This document shows positions 49,383 to 58,090 of a DNA stretch of 64,000 bases, in pieces. The notes beneath the pieces are model-generated. The model ran no database searches and had not been told where the DNA came from. It worked only from the letters and a program-made list of their open reading frames with translations. Made by a program: the position numbers and the translations under genes. This DNA comes from an uncultured Chitinophagaceae bacterium (GTDB lineage Bacteria; Bacteroidota; Bacteroidia; Chitinophagales; Chitinophagaceae). Position 1 is the stretch's first letter. Each line of letters starts with the position of its first letter. The stretch is from the NCBI GenBank assembly GCA_936908745.1, contig CAKZFX010000022.1, forward strand, positions 95,570 through 159,569. The letters are read 5' to 3'.

Positions 49383-50477
49383 TTAAAAATGAATGGCGTT
49401 TACCCGTAGTTTTCCATTTGATAATTCCAGCGAAGGCGCAGGGAATTTAAAAGCGTTCAATACGGTGAAGAGGAATTTCAACCCTTTTTTATTGGTTTTT
49501 ATTTTGCTAAAGTCAATATCGGGCGACAGGTACCATTGACGATAGCGTTTGATATCTCTCCGGTCAAATGTGATTGCGCCGTTTTCATCTCTTGCCAGGT
49601 TTTCTTCGCCACCAAACATACCTTCTGCACCATAGCCAACAGCGATGGACAACCACGCAGGCAGGTTACTTTTTGGAAAAAAAGATTTCAAACTGGCGCT
49701 GGCCCAATAGGTTTGCCCATTATAATCTTTTAAAATACGTTCGGGAGTGCTTTTGCCAAATAATTCATCGCTGCGCTGGTTGAGCATCGGCTGATCATAC
49801 TTTTTACGATGAAACGACCATTTGAGTTTGATACGTTGTTCATCCCATGCTAATTCCTGTGCAATAAATGTGCTGCTGCCTAAAACATTGGCCGCAAAAT
49901 CGCCCCAGCTCCAGCCCCATTCAGCACTTCGGCCGTCCAAATACTCAATCGTGGTTTGAAAAGCAAAGGAAGTCAGCCCGCTGATCCATATTCTTTTCTT
50001 TCTTTCCAGCCCGGCCCATCGCCATACTTCGTTGTTGGCCCGGCTTTCGATCCATGTGCCATAGAAGTGACCCACTTTATCCATTTGCAGCCACTCACGG
50101 TTGTCATTAAAAGAATGCAGACCTGTGCGCTGGTAATCGCTGTACCATGCGGCAGAAAGAACGCTTAAAACACCACCATAGCCAACAACATTGGCACCCG
50201 CCGCCAACCACTGTCGTGTGTTCTTTTGTTTGGGGCTAAGGAGGAAGAAATTTTTATTGCTTTCGAAGAAACGGGTAGCAATTACTGTATCGCTGTCGCT
50301 GACGTCCAGGGTTGCGGTTGTATCGGTCTGCGCCTTTGAAGAGGTAGCCAATAATAAGAAAGCTGCTAAAATGCTGAACAACGTTCGGAACGATGAACGG
50401 AGCGTCCCCGAATTTCGACTTCGTCTATTCGGGACAGGCGCAAGAGAAGTTGATAGTAGTAGTGCAGCAGAGACCAT
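49383..50477 (-). CDS. DUF2279 domain-containing protein
   Basis: A protein of up to 364 aa. The family marks are MDKVGHFYGTWIESRANNE, with conserved FQTTIEYLDGRSAEWGWSWG and GDFAANVLGSSTF. The start is uncertain: the ATG at 50477 lies at the expected RNA start of a TATTTTTG box, and the first ~30 codons contain repeat-like intergenic DNA (a hairpin with CCCCGAAT/ATTCGGG). The true start may be at a later TTG near 50381, just before FSILAAFLLLATSSKAQ, the signal peptide. It is predicted to be exported to the envelope. The function is unknown. Confidence 0.85.
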   Translation of the reverse strand: MVSAALLLSTSLAPVPNRRSRNSGTLRSSFRTLFSILAAFLLLATSSKAQTDTTATLDVSDSDTVIATRFFESNKNFFLLSPKQKNTRQWLAAGANVVGYGGVLSVLSAAWYSDYQRTGLHSFNDNREWLQMDKVGHFYGTWIESRANNEVWRWAGLERKKRIWISGLTSFAFQTTIEYLDGRSAEWGWSWGDFAANVLGSSTFIAQELAWDEQRIKLKWSFHRKKYDQPMLNQRSDELFGKSTPERILKDYNGQTYWASASLKSFFPKSNLPAWLSIAVGYGAEGMFGGEENLARDENGAITFDRRDIKRYRQWYLSPDIDFSKIKTNKKGLKFLFTVLNAFKFPAPSLELSNGKLRVNAIHF

Positions 50478-50481
50478 ACTG

Positions 50482-50489
50482 CAAAAATA
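50482..50489 (-). promoter_or_regulatory. -7 box TATTTTTG for the DUF2279 gene
   Basis: The minus strand reads TATTTTTG (TAnnTTTG). It lies 5 bp from the farthest-upstream ATG, so translation from that ATG would need a leaderless mRNA; a later start is favoured. Confidence 0.4.
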
Positions 50490-50558
50490 CGTTTGATTAT
50501 CCTTTTTAGTTTCAATGCATAATTTTTATAACTTCATTGCTATTAAAAATATTTGACA

Positions 50559-52283
50559 ATGGATGCTGCTATACAATCGAAAGTGGATGCATGGCTCACG
50601 GGCAATTTTGACGGGGCTACAAAAGATGAGATCAAAACATTACAAAAAGATAACCCGGCCGAACTGGCCGATGCATTTTATAAAAACCTGGAGTTTGGAA
50701 CAGGTGGCCTGCGTGGACTGATGGGTGTTGGCACCAATCGCATGAATAAATACACAGTGGGCATGGCAACGCAGGGTTATGCCAATTACCTGAAACAAAG
50801 TTTCCAGGGACAGCAGGTGAGTGTGGCCATTGCACATGACAGCCGCAACAACAGCCGCTTTTTTGCAGAAACAACGGCGAATGTGTTTGCGGCCAATGGT
50901 ATCAAAGTATACCTGTTTGAAGAAATGCGCCCGACGCCTGAATTGTCGTTTGCCATCCGCACCCTGAAATGCCAAGGTGGTGTGGTATGTACGGCTTCGC
51001 ATAACCCGAAAGAATACAATGGTTATAAAGCCTATTGGGATGATGGCTCACAATTAGTGCCGCCGCATGATAAAAATGTGATCAAAGAAGTGGATAAGAT
51101 CGCCAGTGTGGATGATGTAAAATGGAATGGCGGCGAAGGCAATATCATTGCCGTGGGTAAAGAACTCGACGACCAGTATATGGAAATGGTGAAAGGGCTG
51201 AGCGTTTATCCTGAAGTGATTGAAAAACACAGTGACCTGAAAATTGTTTATACGTCTATTCATGGCACGGGTATCAAACTGGTGCCAGCGGTGCTGGATA
51301 AATTTGGGTTTAAAAACGTTCATATTGTAAAAGAGCAGGAAGTACCAGATGGCAACTTTCCAACCGTTGTTTACCCTAACCCGGAAGAGAGCGAAGCGAT
51401 GAGTTATGGATTGAAACTCGCTGAGCAACTGGATGCGGATATTTTATGTGGAACCGATCCCGACGCAGATCGCCTGGCCATCGGTGTAAAAGATAATGAC
51501 GGCAAATGGGTGCTGATGAATGGTAATCAAACGGCGGTATTGGCATTTAACTACCTGATAGAAGCAAGAAAAACAAAGGGCATTGCGCAGCCAAACGATA
51601 TGGTCATCACAACGATTGTGACCACGCCGATGATTGATGCGATTGCCGCGAAAAACAACGTGGGTTGTTATCGTGTGCTGACAGGTTTTAAATGGATCGC
51701 CGAAATGATCCGTAACCGGGAAGGCAAAGAAAACTATATCATCGGTGGCGAAGAAAGTTTTGGCCTGATGATCGGTGATAAGATAAGGGATAAAGACGGT
51801 GTAAGCGCTGTGGCATTGTTGTGTGAAATGGCAGCGTATGAAAAAGAAAAAGGCCGCAGTCTTTACCAGAAAATGATTGACCTGTATGTGGAGTATGGTT
51901 TTTACAAAGAACATTTGATCTCCATTACTAAAAAAGGAATGGATGGCCAGCAACAGATAGCAGCGATGATGGAAACCTATCGCAACAACCCGCCCAAAAC
52001 GATTAATGGTTCGCCGGTAGTGCAGCTGCTGGATTATGAATTGCAAAAAGGAATGAACCCGCAAACGGGTGAGGAGTGGAAAATAGAATTGCCAAAGTCA
52101 AATGTGTTGCAGTTTATTTTAGAAGATGGAAGCAGTATTTCCGCAAGACCCAGCGGTACAGAGCCTAAGATCAAATTCTATTTCAGCGTGAATACAAAAC
52201 TGAACAGTGCAGCAGACTTTGAAAAAACAAATGTGGCGCTGGATGAAAAAATAAAAGCGGTGATCGCGGATATGAAATTGTAA
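50559..52283 (+). CDS. Phosphosugar mutase (phosphoglucomutase/phosphomannomutase family)
   Basis: A 574-aa alpha-D-phosphohexomutase. Catalytic serine loop TASHNPKEYNGYKAYW (phospho-Ser near residue 148), metal loop GTDPDADRLAIG, sugar-binding loop GGEESFGLMIGDKI and phosphate loop SARPSGTEPKIKFYF appear in the right order. The size matches the large PgcA-type clade that also handles ribose or glucosamine phosphates. The ATG at 50559 was chosen; the upstream TTG at 50553 is a weaker start. It can supply glucose-1-P or mannose-1-P for glycan synthesis. A clear terminator follows. Confidence 0.95.
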   Translation: MDAAIQSKVDAWLTGNFDGATKDEIKTLQKDNPAELADAFYKNLEFGTGGLRGLMGVGTNRMNKYTVGMATQGYANYLKQSFQGQQVSVAIAHDSRNNSRFFAETTANVFAANGIKVYLFEEMRPTPELSFAIRTLKCQGGVVCTASHNPKEYNGYKAYWDDGSQLVPPHDKNVIKEVDKIASVDDVKWNGGEGNIIAVGKELDDQYMEMVKGLSVYPEVIEKHSDLKIVYTSIHGTGIKLVPAVLDKFGFKNVHIVKEQEVPDGNFPTVVYPNPEESEAMSYGLKLAEQLDADILCGTDPDADRLAIGVKDNDGKWVLMNGNQTAVLAFNYLIEARKTKGIAQPNDMVITTIVTTPMIDAIAAKNNVGCYRVLTGFKWIAEMIRNREGKENYIIGGEESFGLMIGDKIRDKDGVSAVALLCEMAAYEKEKGRSLYQKMIDLYVEYGFYKEHLISITKKGMDGQQQIAAMMETYRNNPPKTINGSPVVQLLDYELQKGMNPQTGEEWKIELPKSNVLQFILEDGSSISARPSGTEPKIKFYFSVNTKLNSAADFEKTNVALDEKIKAVIADMKL

Positions 52284-52309
52284 TCTTATTAAATCCCTAA
52301 AAAGAAGAG

Positions 52310-52346
52310 GAGTGGAGGATCTTGATAGAATCTTCACTCTTTTTTT
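52310..52346 (+). terminator. Terminator after the phosphosugar mutase gene
   Basis: A 12-position stem (GAGTGGAGGATC with GAATCTTCACTC, three G-T pairs and one mismatch) and loop TTGATA are followed by seven T. Confidence 0.85.
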
Positions 52347-52356
52347 ATGCCTGCTT

Positions 52357-52592
52357 TTGAAAAAAGGCCACAGAGGACCACAGAGGGACAGAGATACACA
52401 GAGTTTTTACCGAAATTGTGAAGTAATACACTGTCGGCAGACAGGGAACAAGAGAAGCAGCGTATCGCAGAGGCTATCCTTATCTGCGTGAACATTCTCT
52501 CTGTGGTTCTCCTTTTCTCAGCGGCTCTCCGTGGCCTTATTCTTTGTGGAACTTTGTGCCTTAGTGGGAAACATTCTCTCTGTGGCCTTCCC
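52357..52592. repeat. Intergenic CACAGAG / CTCTGTG repeat block with inverted halves
   Basis: The left half reads GGCCACAGAGGACCACAGAG and on (to about 52400). The right half carries the complement several times: CTCTGTGGTTCTCC, CTCCGTGGCCTT, CTTTGTGGAACTTTGTGCC, CTCTCTGTGGCCTTCCC (52497-52590). The block could fold into a long imperfect hairpin. It fills the 361-bp gap between the mutase terminator and pcm, with no gene content. Confidence 0.75.
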
Positions 52593-52644
52593 GATATAAT
52601 CAAATCTTTTTTGACTTTCCACTTTTGTATCTTGCAGCCAACTT

Positions 52645-53301
52645 ATGAGACCTGTTGAAGATACGTATCGCCATAAAGGCCTTCGCAAGAAGTTAGTGGA
52701 TGTTGTTCGCGGCAAAGGAATAACAGATGATATTGTTTTGGAGGCCATCAACAAAATCCCCCGTCATTTCTTTTTAGATTCCGCATTTGATGAAGTGGCT
52801 TACGAAGACCGGGCTTTCCCGATCGGTGAAGGGCAAACCATTTCACAACCTTACACAGTAGCCTACCAAAGTCAGTTGTTAGAACTCAAAAAGTTTGATA
52901 AAGTATTGGAGATAGGTACCGGCAGCGCCTACCAGGCTTGCGTACTCGCCGAAATGGGAGCGATGGTATATACCATCGAGCGACAAAAAAAATTGTTTGA
53001 CAGCAATAAGCTGTTTGCTTTCTTAAAAAAATATCATTCCATCAAATTCTTCTATGGCGATGGATATGAAGGTCTGCCTACTTATGGACCTTTTGACAAA
53101 GTGATCATCACTGCGGCCGCTCCCGAAATACCTCAAAAGCTGATTCAGCAGTTAAAGGTTGGCGGTATGATGGTGATACCTGTAGGAGCAGGCAATACAC
53201 AACAAATGATGCGCATCACCAAACTGGAAAACGGCGCATTGAAAGAAGAAGTCTTTGAACATTTTTCTTTTGTACCGATGCTGGAGGGGAAGAAGGGATA
53301 G
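52645..53301 (+). CDS. pcm: Protein-L-isoaspartate O-methyltransferase
   Basis: Pcm methylates isoaspartyl residues so that damaged proteins can be repaired. The 218-aa protein has the PCMT marks IPRHFFLD, the substrate loop AFPIGEGQTISQPYTVAYQ, the SAM motif I VLEIGTGSAYQACVLAEMG and GDGYEGLPTYGPFDKVIITA. It is cytoplasmic. The UAG stop codon at 53299-53301 overlaps the first AGTCGGG unit of a heptamer array by two bases. Confidence 0.96.
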   Translation: MRPVEDTYRHKGLRKKLVDVVRGKGITDDIVLEAINKIPRHFFLDSAFDEVAYEDRAFPIGEGQTISQPYTVAYQSQLLELKKFDKVLEIGTGSAYQACVLAEMGAMVYTIERQKKLFDSNKLFAFLKKYHSIKFFYGDGYEGLPTYGPFDKVIITAAAPEIPQKLIQQLKVGGMMVIPVGAGNTQQMMRITKLENGALKEEVFEHFSFVPMLEGKKG

Positions 53302-53341
53302 TCGGGAGTCGTTAGTCAGGAGTCGGGAGTCAAGACTCCGG
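53300..53341 (+). repeat. Heptamer array AGTCnnn (locus 2), at the pcm stop codon
   Basis: AGTCGGG, AGTCGTT, AGTCAGG, AGTCGGG, AGTCAAG, ACTCCGG: six consecutive 7-bp units. The first unit shares its AG with the pcm stop codon TAG. It forms an inverted pair with the array at 53814-53866, with the broken four-helix-bundle gene between them. Confidence 0.9.
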
Positions 53342-53350
53342 TATCTGAAA

Positions 53351-53713
53351 CTACCTGAATTTATCGGGATTGTTTATCATGTACCAGATCAACTTACCAA
53401 CCGCGTCATTTTTAGCACTTAGTTCGTTGAATTTTTCCTGGGTGATGTATCCACAGGCTAATGAGAAATCAAGCCAGACCTGTGTTTCGCCATTTTCCGT
53501 TTCAGAATCGTTTCGTTTGGAAATAAAATAATCCTTGTACCGGCGCCTTTTATAAGCTTCGACCAAATTCACACAAACTGATCTTGATGACCTGCGAACC
53601 TGATCTGTAAGACTATATTGTTATTCTTTGGGAAAACTTTTTGTAAGCTGATAAATCTCCATGGCTAAGGCGAAGCCCTTCTGAAAAGCGAGGAGAGTAC
53701 GATAATCTCCCAT
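53351..53713 (-). pseudogene. Four-helix-bundle protein gene (S23/IVP-like) with one in-frame TAA
   Basis: The 73-codon frame at 53351-53572 is only the last part of a gene. Reading on without any frame change gives a complete 120-codon family member: MGDYRTLLAFQKGFALAMEI, then YQLTKSFPKE, a TAA at 53621-53623 (codon 31), then QYSLTDQVRRSSRSVCVNLV and EAYKRRRYKDYF. Helix 1 and the RRSSRSV signature match the four-helix-bundle (S23, rRNA-intervening-sequence-type) family, usual length ~120 aa. The TAA stands where a Glu is expected (GAA to TAA, one base). A sequencing error is possible. Sitting between inverted heptamer arrays, it may be part of a small mobile or repeat-associated unit. Confidence 0.88.
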
Positions 53714-53813
53714 AAGCAGGTTTATCTATATAAGACGATTTTGCCATGTTAAAGGATGCCCGGACGTTTGTTTTTAACAAAAGGCTTCCTGCTCCCAGCT
53801 ACGCCACATCTTA

Positions 53814-53866
53814 CCCGACTCAAGATTCTTGACTAATGATTATAGACTAAAAAAAGATTCTCGACT
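53814..53866 (-). repeat. Heptamer array AGTCnnn (locus 3), directly after the M48 stop codon on the minus strand
   Basis: Read on the minus strand it starts on the base after the M48 TAG stop: AGTCGAG, AATCTTT plus TTTT, AGTCTAT, AATCATT, AGTCAAG, AATCTTG, AGTCGGG. AGTC and AATC alternate at a period of 7, with one 4-base T insertion. It is opposite in orientation to locus 2. Confidence 0.85.
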
Positions 53867-54805
53867 CTAAACAAACTGTTCCAGCAATTCGATTCTCTTC
53901 TCAATCGGCGGATGTGTTGCAAACATATTATCCCAGGAAGCAGACTTATGTGCGGAAGGTTTTGGATTGTCAATAAATAATTGAGCTACATCACGGCTTT
54001 CAACAGCTTCAATTAATGGATCGCCGGAGATTTTGCGCAAGGCGCTGGCGAGTGCATAGGGTTTCTTTGTCATTTCCGCACCACCTGCATCAGCCATATA
54101 TTCACGGCGGCGGCTGATACCAAAGCGAAGTAATATGGAAATAAAATAAGCGATAGCGGTAATCACGATCGCAATGAGAATGATGGCCCCTGAACCCTTG
54201 CTGTCTTTGCTGCTTCGCCTGCCCGAACCGGCAAAACGAAGACTACGGAATGCCATTTCGGCCAAGAAAGCAAAAATGCCAACAAAGATGATAGAGATGA
54301 CAAGCACACGGACGTCACGGTTGCGGATATGCGTCAGCTCATGGGCGATCACACCTTCCAGTTCATCGTCATCTAACTTATTAATAATGCCTCTTGATAA
54401 GGATACAGAAAAACTGCTTTCCGTGAGACCGCTGGCATAGGCATTCAGCGAATCATCTTCGATAATATAAATCGCAGGCGTTTTCATCCCTTGTGAAATA
54501 CAAAGGTTTTCCACAAGATTATATACCCGTTTATTCTCTTTTCGTTCCAATGGTTTAGCGCCGGTGGCCATCCGGATGATCGTTGAATGACCTGCCCATG
54601 CGACAAGGAACCAGATGCCAACGCCGATCAATACAAACGGTAAGGCTTGTATAAACTGGGTATTGGCCATATCAGTATCCTGTTCATCAATGAAGAAGAA
54701 AAAAAGATAAAACATTCCCAGTAACAAGACCGGGAATGCTATCAATAATAGAACAGAATTGAAATTATTTTTCCGTATTTGTGTATCAAGTCCTACGTAT
54801 TTCAT
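53867..54805 (-). CDS. M48-family membrane zinc metallopeptidase (HtpX-like)
   Basis: The 312-aa protein has two N-terminal TM helices (VLLLIAFPVLLLGMFYLFFF and FVLIGVGIWFLVAWAGH), the zinc motif HELTHIRNRD near residue 155, two further TM helices (VLVISIIFVGIFAFLAEM; AIILIAIVITAIAYFISILL) and the downstream zinc ligand in RREYMADAGGAEMT. HtpX-type proteases degrade misfolded membrane proteins. The active site faces the cytosol. It lies 26 bp after lemA on the same strand; a LemA-M48 pair is a common arrangement. The stop codon TAG abuts a heptamer array. Confidence 0.94.
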   Translation of the reverse strand: MKYVGLDTQIRKNNFNSVLLLIAFPVLLLGMFYLFFFFIDEQDTDMANTQFIQALPFVLIGVGIWFLVAWAGHSTIIRMATGAKPLERKENKRVYNLVENLCISQGMKTPAIYIIEDDSLNAYASGLTESSFSVSLSRGIINKLDDDELEGVIAHELTHIRNRDVRVLVISIIFVGIFAFLAEMAFRSLRFAGSGRRSSKDSKGSGAIILIAIVITAIAYFISILLRFGISRRREYMADAGGAEMTKKPYALASALRKISGDPLIEAVESRDVAQLFIDNPKPSAHKSASWDNMFATHPPIEKRIELLEQFV

Positions 54806-54831
54806 ACGCTGACAGCCTTAGCTGTTCATTA

Positions 54832-55392
54832 TTAAAACTGAATTTTTGGAGGTTCTTCCATGCGTTTGCGATCTTCCGTACCGAGGTCAAAAAATACTTC
54901 ACGCTGGAAACCAAAATTGCGGGCAATCAGGTTGCCGGGGAATGATTCAACAGCATTATTGTATTCGGTGGTGGCGCCATTGAAGAAACGACGGCTGGCG
55001 GCCAGTTTGTTTTCAATATCACTCAACTCTTCCTGCAATTGCAGGAAATTCTGGTTGGCTTTTAATTCAGGATAAGCCTCCACCTGCACTTTCAAACCTT
55101 GTAAGGCGCTGGTCAGTTGTTGCTCGGCAGCAATTTTGCCATCAATGGTAGTGGCAGCCATGGCAGCAGAACGGGCTTCCGTTACTTTTATAAATAACTC
55201 TTTTTCATGGCCGGCATAGCCTTTCACGGTTTCCACCAGTTGGGGAACCAGGTCATGCCGCTGGCGTAACTGAACGTCAATATCGGCAAACGCATTCTGC
55301 CTTTTGTTGCGCAGGCGCACAAGACCGTTATACAAACTGACGACCCAAATAACAATCAGTACAAGAATACCGACTATAATTAATACTGGCAT
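54832..55392 (-). CDS. lemA: LemA-family membrane protein
   Basis: A 186-aa LemA protein. The ATG at 55392 (not the open frame's 55434) begins the N-terminal TM helix MPVLIIVGILVLIVIWVVSL. The helical LemA core follows: LYNGLVRLRNKRQNAFADID, VQLRQRHDLVPQLVETVKGY, the mid region EAYPELKANQNFLQLQEELS, and NAVESFPGNLIARNFGF. LemA has no settled role. In Bacteroidota it often sits beside M48 or TPM-domain genes, as here, suggesting a membrane quality-control pair. Confidence 0.92.
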   Translation of the reverse strand: MPVLIIVGILVLIVIWVVSLYNGLVRLRNKRQNAFADIDVQLRQRHDLVPQLVETVKGYAGHEKELFIKVTEARSAAMAATTIDGKIAAEQQLTSALQGLKVQVEAYPELKANQNFLQLQEELSDIENKLAASRRFFNGATTEYNNAVESFPGNLIARNFGFQREVFFDLGTEDRKRMEEPPKIQF

Positions 55393-55510
55393 ATTAATAG
55401 TGTTTTTATGAATATTGAAATTAAGGAAAAACAAATGGATTTTATAGCCGCTAAATTTCCTGACAGGTTTATCTATTCTTTTTTATCTTTCGGGTTATAT
55501 CTGGTAGCTT

Positions 55511-57967
55511 ATGCGAGTAGTCCCTTTTGCCATTTCGGCCCTTGTTACAGCCGGTTTAGTTTTTGCCCTTAATAAAAAAATAGGACCGGCGCCGCCATTA
55601 GGTAAATTCCTTAGCCCGCAGCAGGGGTTTTGGCAAAATGCCGAACCCTCCGACCAGGGATTTGACGACGATCTCAACTTTGCCGATCTCAAGGGTAAGG
55701 CCGAAGTATACCTTGATGAACGGTTGGTTCCCCACGTATTTGCAGAAAATGACGATGACCTGTACTTTATCCAGGGTTATTTGCATGCACGTTTCCGCCT
55801 GTTCCAGATGGACCTTAGTACGAAGGCCGCCGAAGGAAGGGCCAGTGAAATTGCCGGTTCCGCAGCCATTGATTTTGATAAAACAAAGCGTCGTTTGGGA
55901 ATGAAGTATGCAGCAGAAAATGCCATGCAGGAAATAGAAAAAGACCCTGTGAGCAAGGCGGCATTTGATGGCTACACCAAAGGTGTGAATGCGTATATCA
56001 ATACGCTTACCGAAAGCAATATGCCGCTGGAATATAAACTGCTCGACATTCAGCCTGAAAAATGGAGCAACCTTCGTACCGCCTTGCTGTTAAAAATGAT
56101 GGCTGAAATGCTGGCTTCGGGTACGGAAAGCGACCTGGCCTATACCAATGCCAAATCCATATTCACACAGGAGCAATTAAAAATGATCTACCCGCAGGTA
56201 CAGGACTCTTTACTGCCGATTGTACCCAAAGGAACGCCGTTTGACGCACCGGGTATCGTACCTGTTGCGCCCGCTTCGGTTGATTCTTTGTACTTAAATA
56301 ACAAAGAGATCGCCGATACCAAAGCGGTGGAGATGCCGGATAAAAACAACGGAAGCAACAACTGGGTGGTAGCCGGCAGCAAAACACAAAGCGGTGCGCC
56401 GATACTTTGTAATGATCCGCATCTTGAACTCTCATTACCTTCTATCTGGTATGAAATGCAATTGCAAACGCCTACCAGCAATGTATATGGTGTTTCATTG
56501 CCCGGAAGCCCGTTTGTGATCATTGGTTTTAACGACAGTATTGCATGGGGCGTTACCAATTCTCAACGCGATGTAAAAGATTACTACGAGATAAAATTTA
56601 AAGACGAATCAAAAAAAGAATACTGGTTTGACAATGCATGGGTACCCACCAAACAACGCATTGAAGAAATAAAAGTAAAAGGCGGCACGACCGTATATGA
56701 CACGGTAGCCTACACGGTATTCGGACCGGTGATGTATGACCATAGTTTTTCCAATGACCTGACGAATAAAAAAAATCTTGCCGTTCGCTGGACAGCGCAT
56801 GATCCGAGCAATGAAGGCATGACGTTTTACAAACTCAATCGTGCAAAAAATTATTCCGATTATACAGAAGCGATTAAAACCTTTGAATGCCCGGGACAAA
56901 ACTTTGTTTTTGCTTCCAAATCCGGTGATATTGCTATCTGGCAACAAGGCAAATTCCCGGCACGCTGGGACCGGCAGGGTTTATATATAATGCCCGGTGA
57001 GGACAGTAGTTATATGTGGCAGGGATTTATTCCACAAGCCGAAAACCCGCATAGCCTGAACCCGGCAAGAGGGTTTTTGGAAAGCGCCAATCAACGCCCG
57101 GTGGATTCAACGTATCCTTACTTTATTCCCGGCAGTTATATCACGGCAAGAGGGATCACAATTGAAAACAAACTGGCAGCGATGAATAATATTACGCCAA
57201 ACGATATGATGAAGCTGCAATACGACTACTTCAATACCATGGCGGAAGATGTATTGCCGATCCTTTTTAAATATGTGGACCTGGGCAAACTGAACAGCGA
57301 TGCTAAAAAATATTATGAGATCGTAAAGACATGGGATTTGCAGGCTTCGCCCGATTCAAAAGGACAAACGATTTATCAAAACTGGTGGAGTGCCGTTATT
57401 GATAGTATCTGGCTGGACGAACTGTCAAGAGCGAAGCCCCAGGCCCCGATGCCCGGTGTGCAGACCACGATGGAACTGTTGAAAAAAGATTCCACTTCCT
57501 TGCCTTATATAGATAATATCAACACGCCGCAGGTGGAGACTTTAGCAGATATTGTAACGGATGCGCTGAATAAAGTTTCCGTGGAACTGAAAGAAAAAGA
57601 AACGGCTGGTAAACTGGAATGGGCTAAATACAAAGCGCCGGGTATCTATCATATTTCGGATAAGGGAAAATCTAAACTGCTGCCGTTTGCAAGAACGAAC
57701 CTGCCGGTAGGAGGTAACAATGATATCATCAATGCATTGACACAAAGCCATGGCCCAAGCTGGCGGATGATCGTTCAAATGGGTGCCAGCACTGAAGCGT
57801 ATGGTGTTTACCCCGCTGGACAAAGCGGAAACCCCGGTAGCAAATACTACGATAGTTTCGTAGATACATGGGTGCAGGGGAAATATTATCAACTATGGTT
57901 TATGCGCCCGGGTGATAAAACGGATAAGAAGGTGAAGTGGATTATGAAGTTTAGTCGGGAATCGTGA
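55511..57967 (+). CDS. Penicillin acylase-family Ntn hydrolase (acyl-homoserine-lactone or beta-lactam acylase type)
   Basis: An 818-aa precursor of the penicillin G acylase/AHL acylase family. An N-terminal signal or anchor (residues 1-20) is followed by the alpha chain, a spacer and the beta chain. The beta chain starts at the nucleophile Ser in NNGSNNWVVAGSKT (near residues 280-295), then GAPILCNDPHLEL. These enzymes mature by self-cleavage in the periplasm and cut amide bonds of acylated substrates. The last four codons and the TGA are themselves part of a heptamer array (AGT CGG GAA TCG TGA), so the C-terminus (SRES) is repeat-derived. The substrate is unknown. Confidence 0.92.
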   Translation: MRVVPFAISALVTAGLVFALNKKIGPAPPLGKFLSPQQGFWQNAEPSDQGFDDDLNFADLKGKAEVYLDERLVPHVFAENDDDLYFIQGYLHARFRLFQMDLSTKAAEGRASEIAGSAAIDFDKTKRRLGMKYAAENAMQEIEKDPVSKAAFDGYTKGVNAYINTLTESNMPLEYKLLDIQPEKWSNLRTALLLKMMAEMLASGTESDLAYTNAKSIFTQEQLKMIYPQVQDSLLPIVPKGTPFDAPGIVPVAPASVDSLYLNNKEIADTKAVEMPDKNNGSNNWVVAGSKTQSGAPILCNDPHLELSLPSIWYEMQLQTPTSNVYGVSLPGSPFVIIGFNDSIAWGVTNSQRDVKDYYEIKFKDESKKEYWFDNAWVPTKQRIEEIKVKGGTTVYDTVAYTVFGPVMYDHSFSNDLTNKKNLAVRWTAHDPSNEGMTFYKLNRAKNYSDYTEAIKTFECPGQNFVFASKSGDIAIWQQGKFPARWDRQGLYIMPGEDSSYMWQGFIPQAENPHSLNPARGFLESANQRPVDSTYPYFIPGSYITARGITIENKLAAMNNITPNDMMKLQYDYFNTMAEDVLPILFKYVDLGKLNSDAKKYYEIVKTWDLQASPDSKGQTIYQNWWSAVIDSIWLDELSRAKPQAPMPGVQTTMELLKKDSTSLPYIDNINTPQVETLADIVTDALNKVSVELKEKETAGKLEWAKYKAPGIYHISDKGKSKLLPFARTNLPVGGNNDIINALTQSHGPSWRMIVQMGASTEAYGVYPAGQSGNPGSKYYDSFVDTWVQGKYYQLWFMRPGDKTDKKVKWIMKFSRES

Positions 57968-58069
57968 GTCAATAGTCAATAGTGAATGGTCAATTGTGAA
58001 GGCGAGCAGCGAATAGTGATGGGCGAGTAGCCTGAAGTGAGCAGCTCGTAGCAAGCAACGAGTAGCAAT
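57953..58069 (+). repeat. Heptamer array AGTCnnn (locus 4), overlapping the penicillin acylase stop
   Basis: About 16 units at a period of 7 (one is 6 long): AGTCGGG, AATCGTG, AGTCAAT, AGTCAAT, AGTGAAT, GGTCAAT, TGTGAAG, then AGCGAAT, AGTGATG, GGCGAGT, AGCCTGA, AGTGAGC, AGCTCGT, AGCAAGC and AACGAGT. The second unit ends in TG and the third begins with A, making the TGA stop (57965-57967). Confidence 0.9.
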
Positions 58070-58090
58070 AAAATTTAAACGTAGTAACGC

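Noticed and set aside
51444..52064. 206-codon antisense frame in the phosphosugar mutase gene
   Set aside because: His/Phe-rich shadow of conserved mutase codons; no independent start or promoter signal.
57953..58069. Possible CRISPR array
   Set aside because: The units are 7 bp, contiguous and drifting; there are no 25-40-bp repeats with unique spacers and no cas genes.
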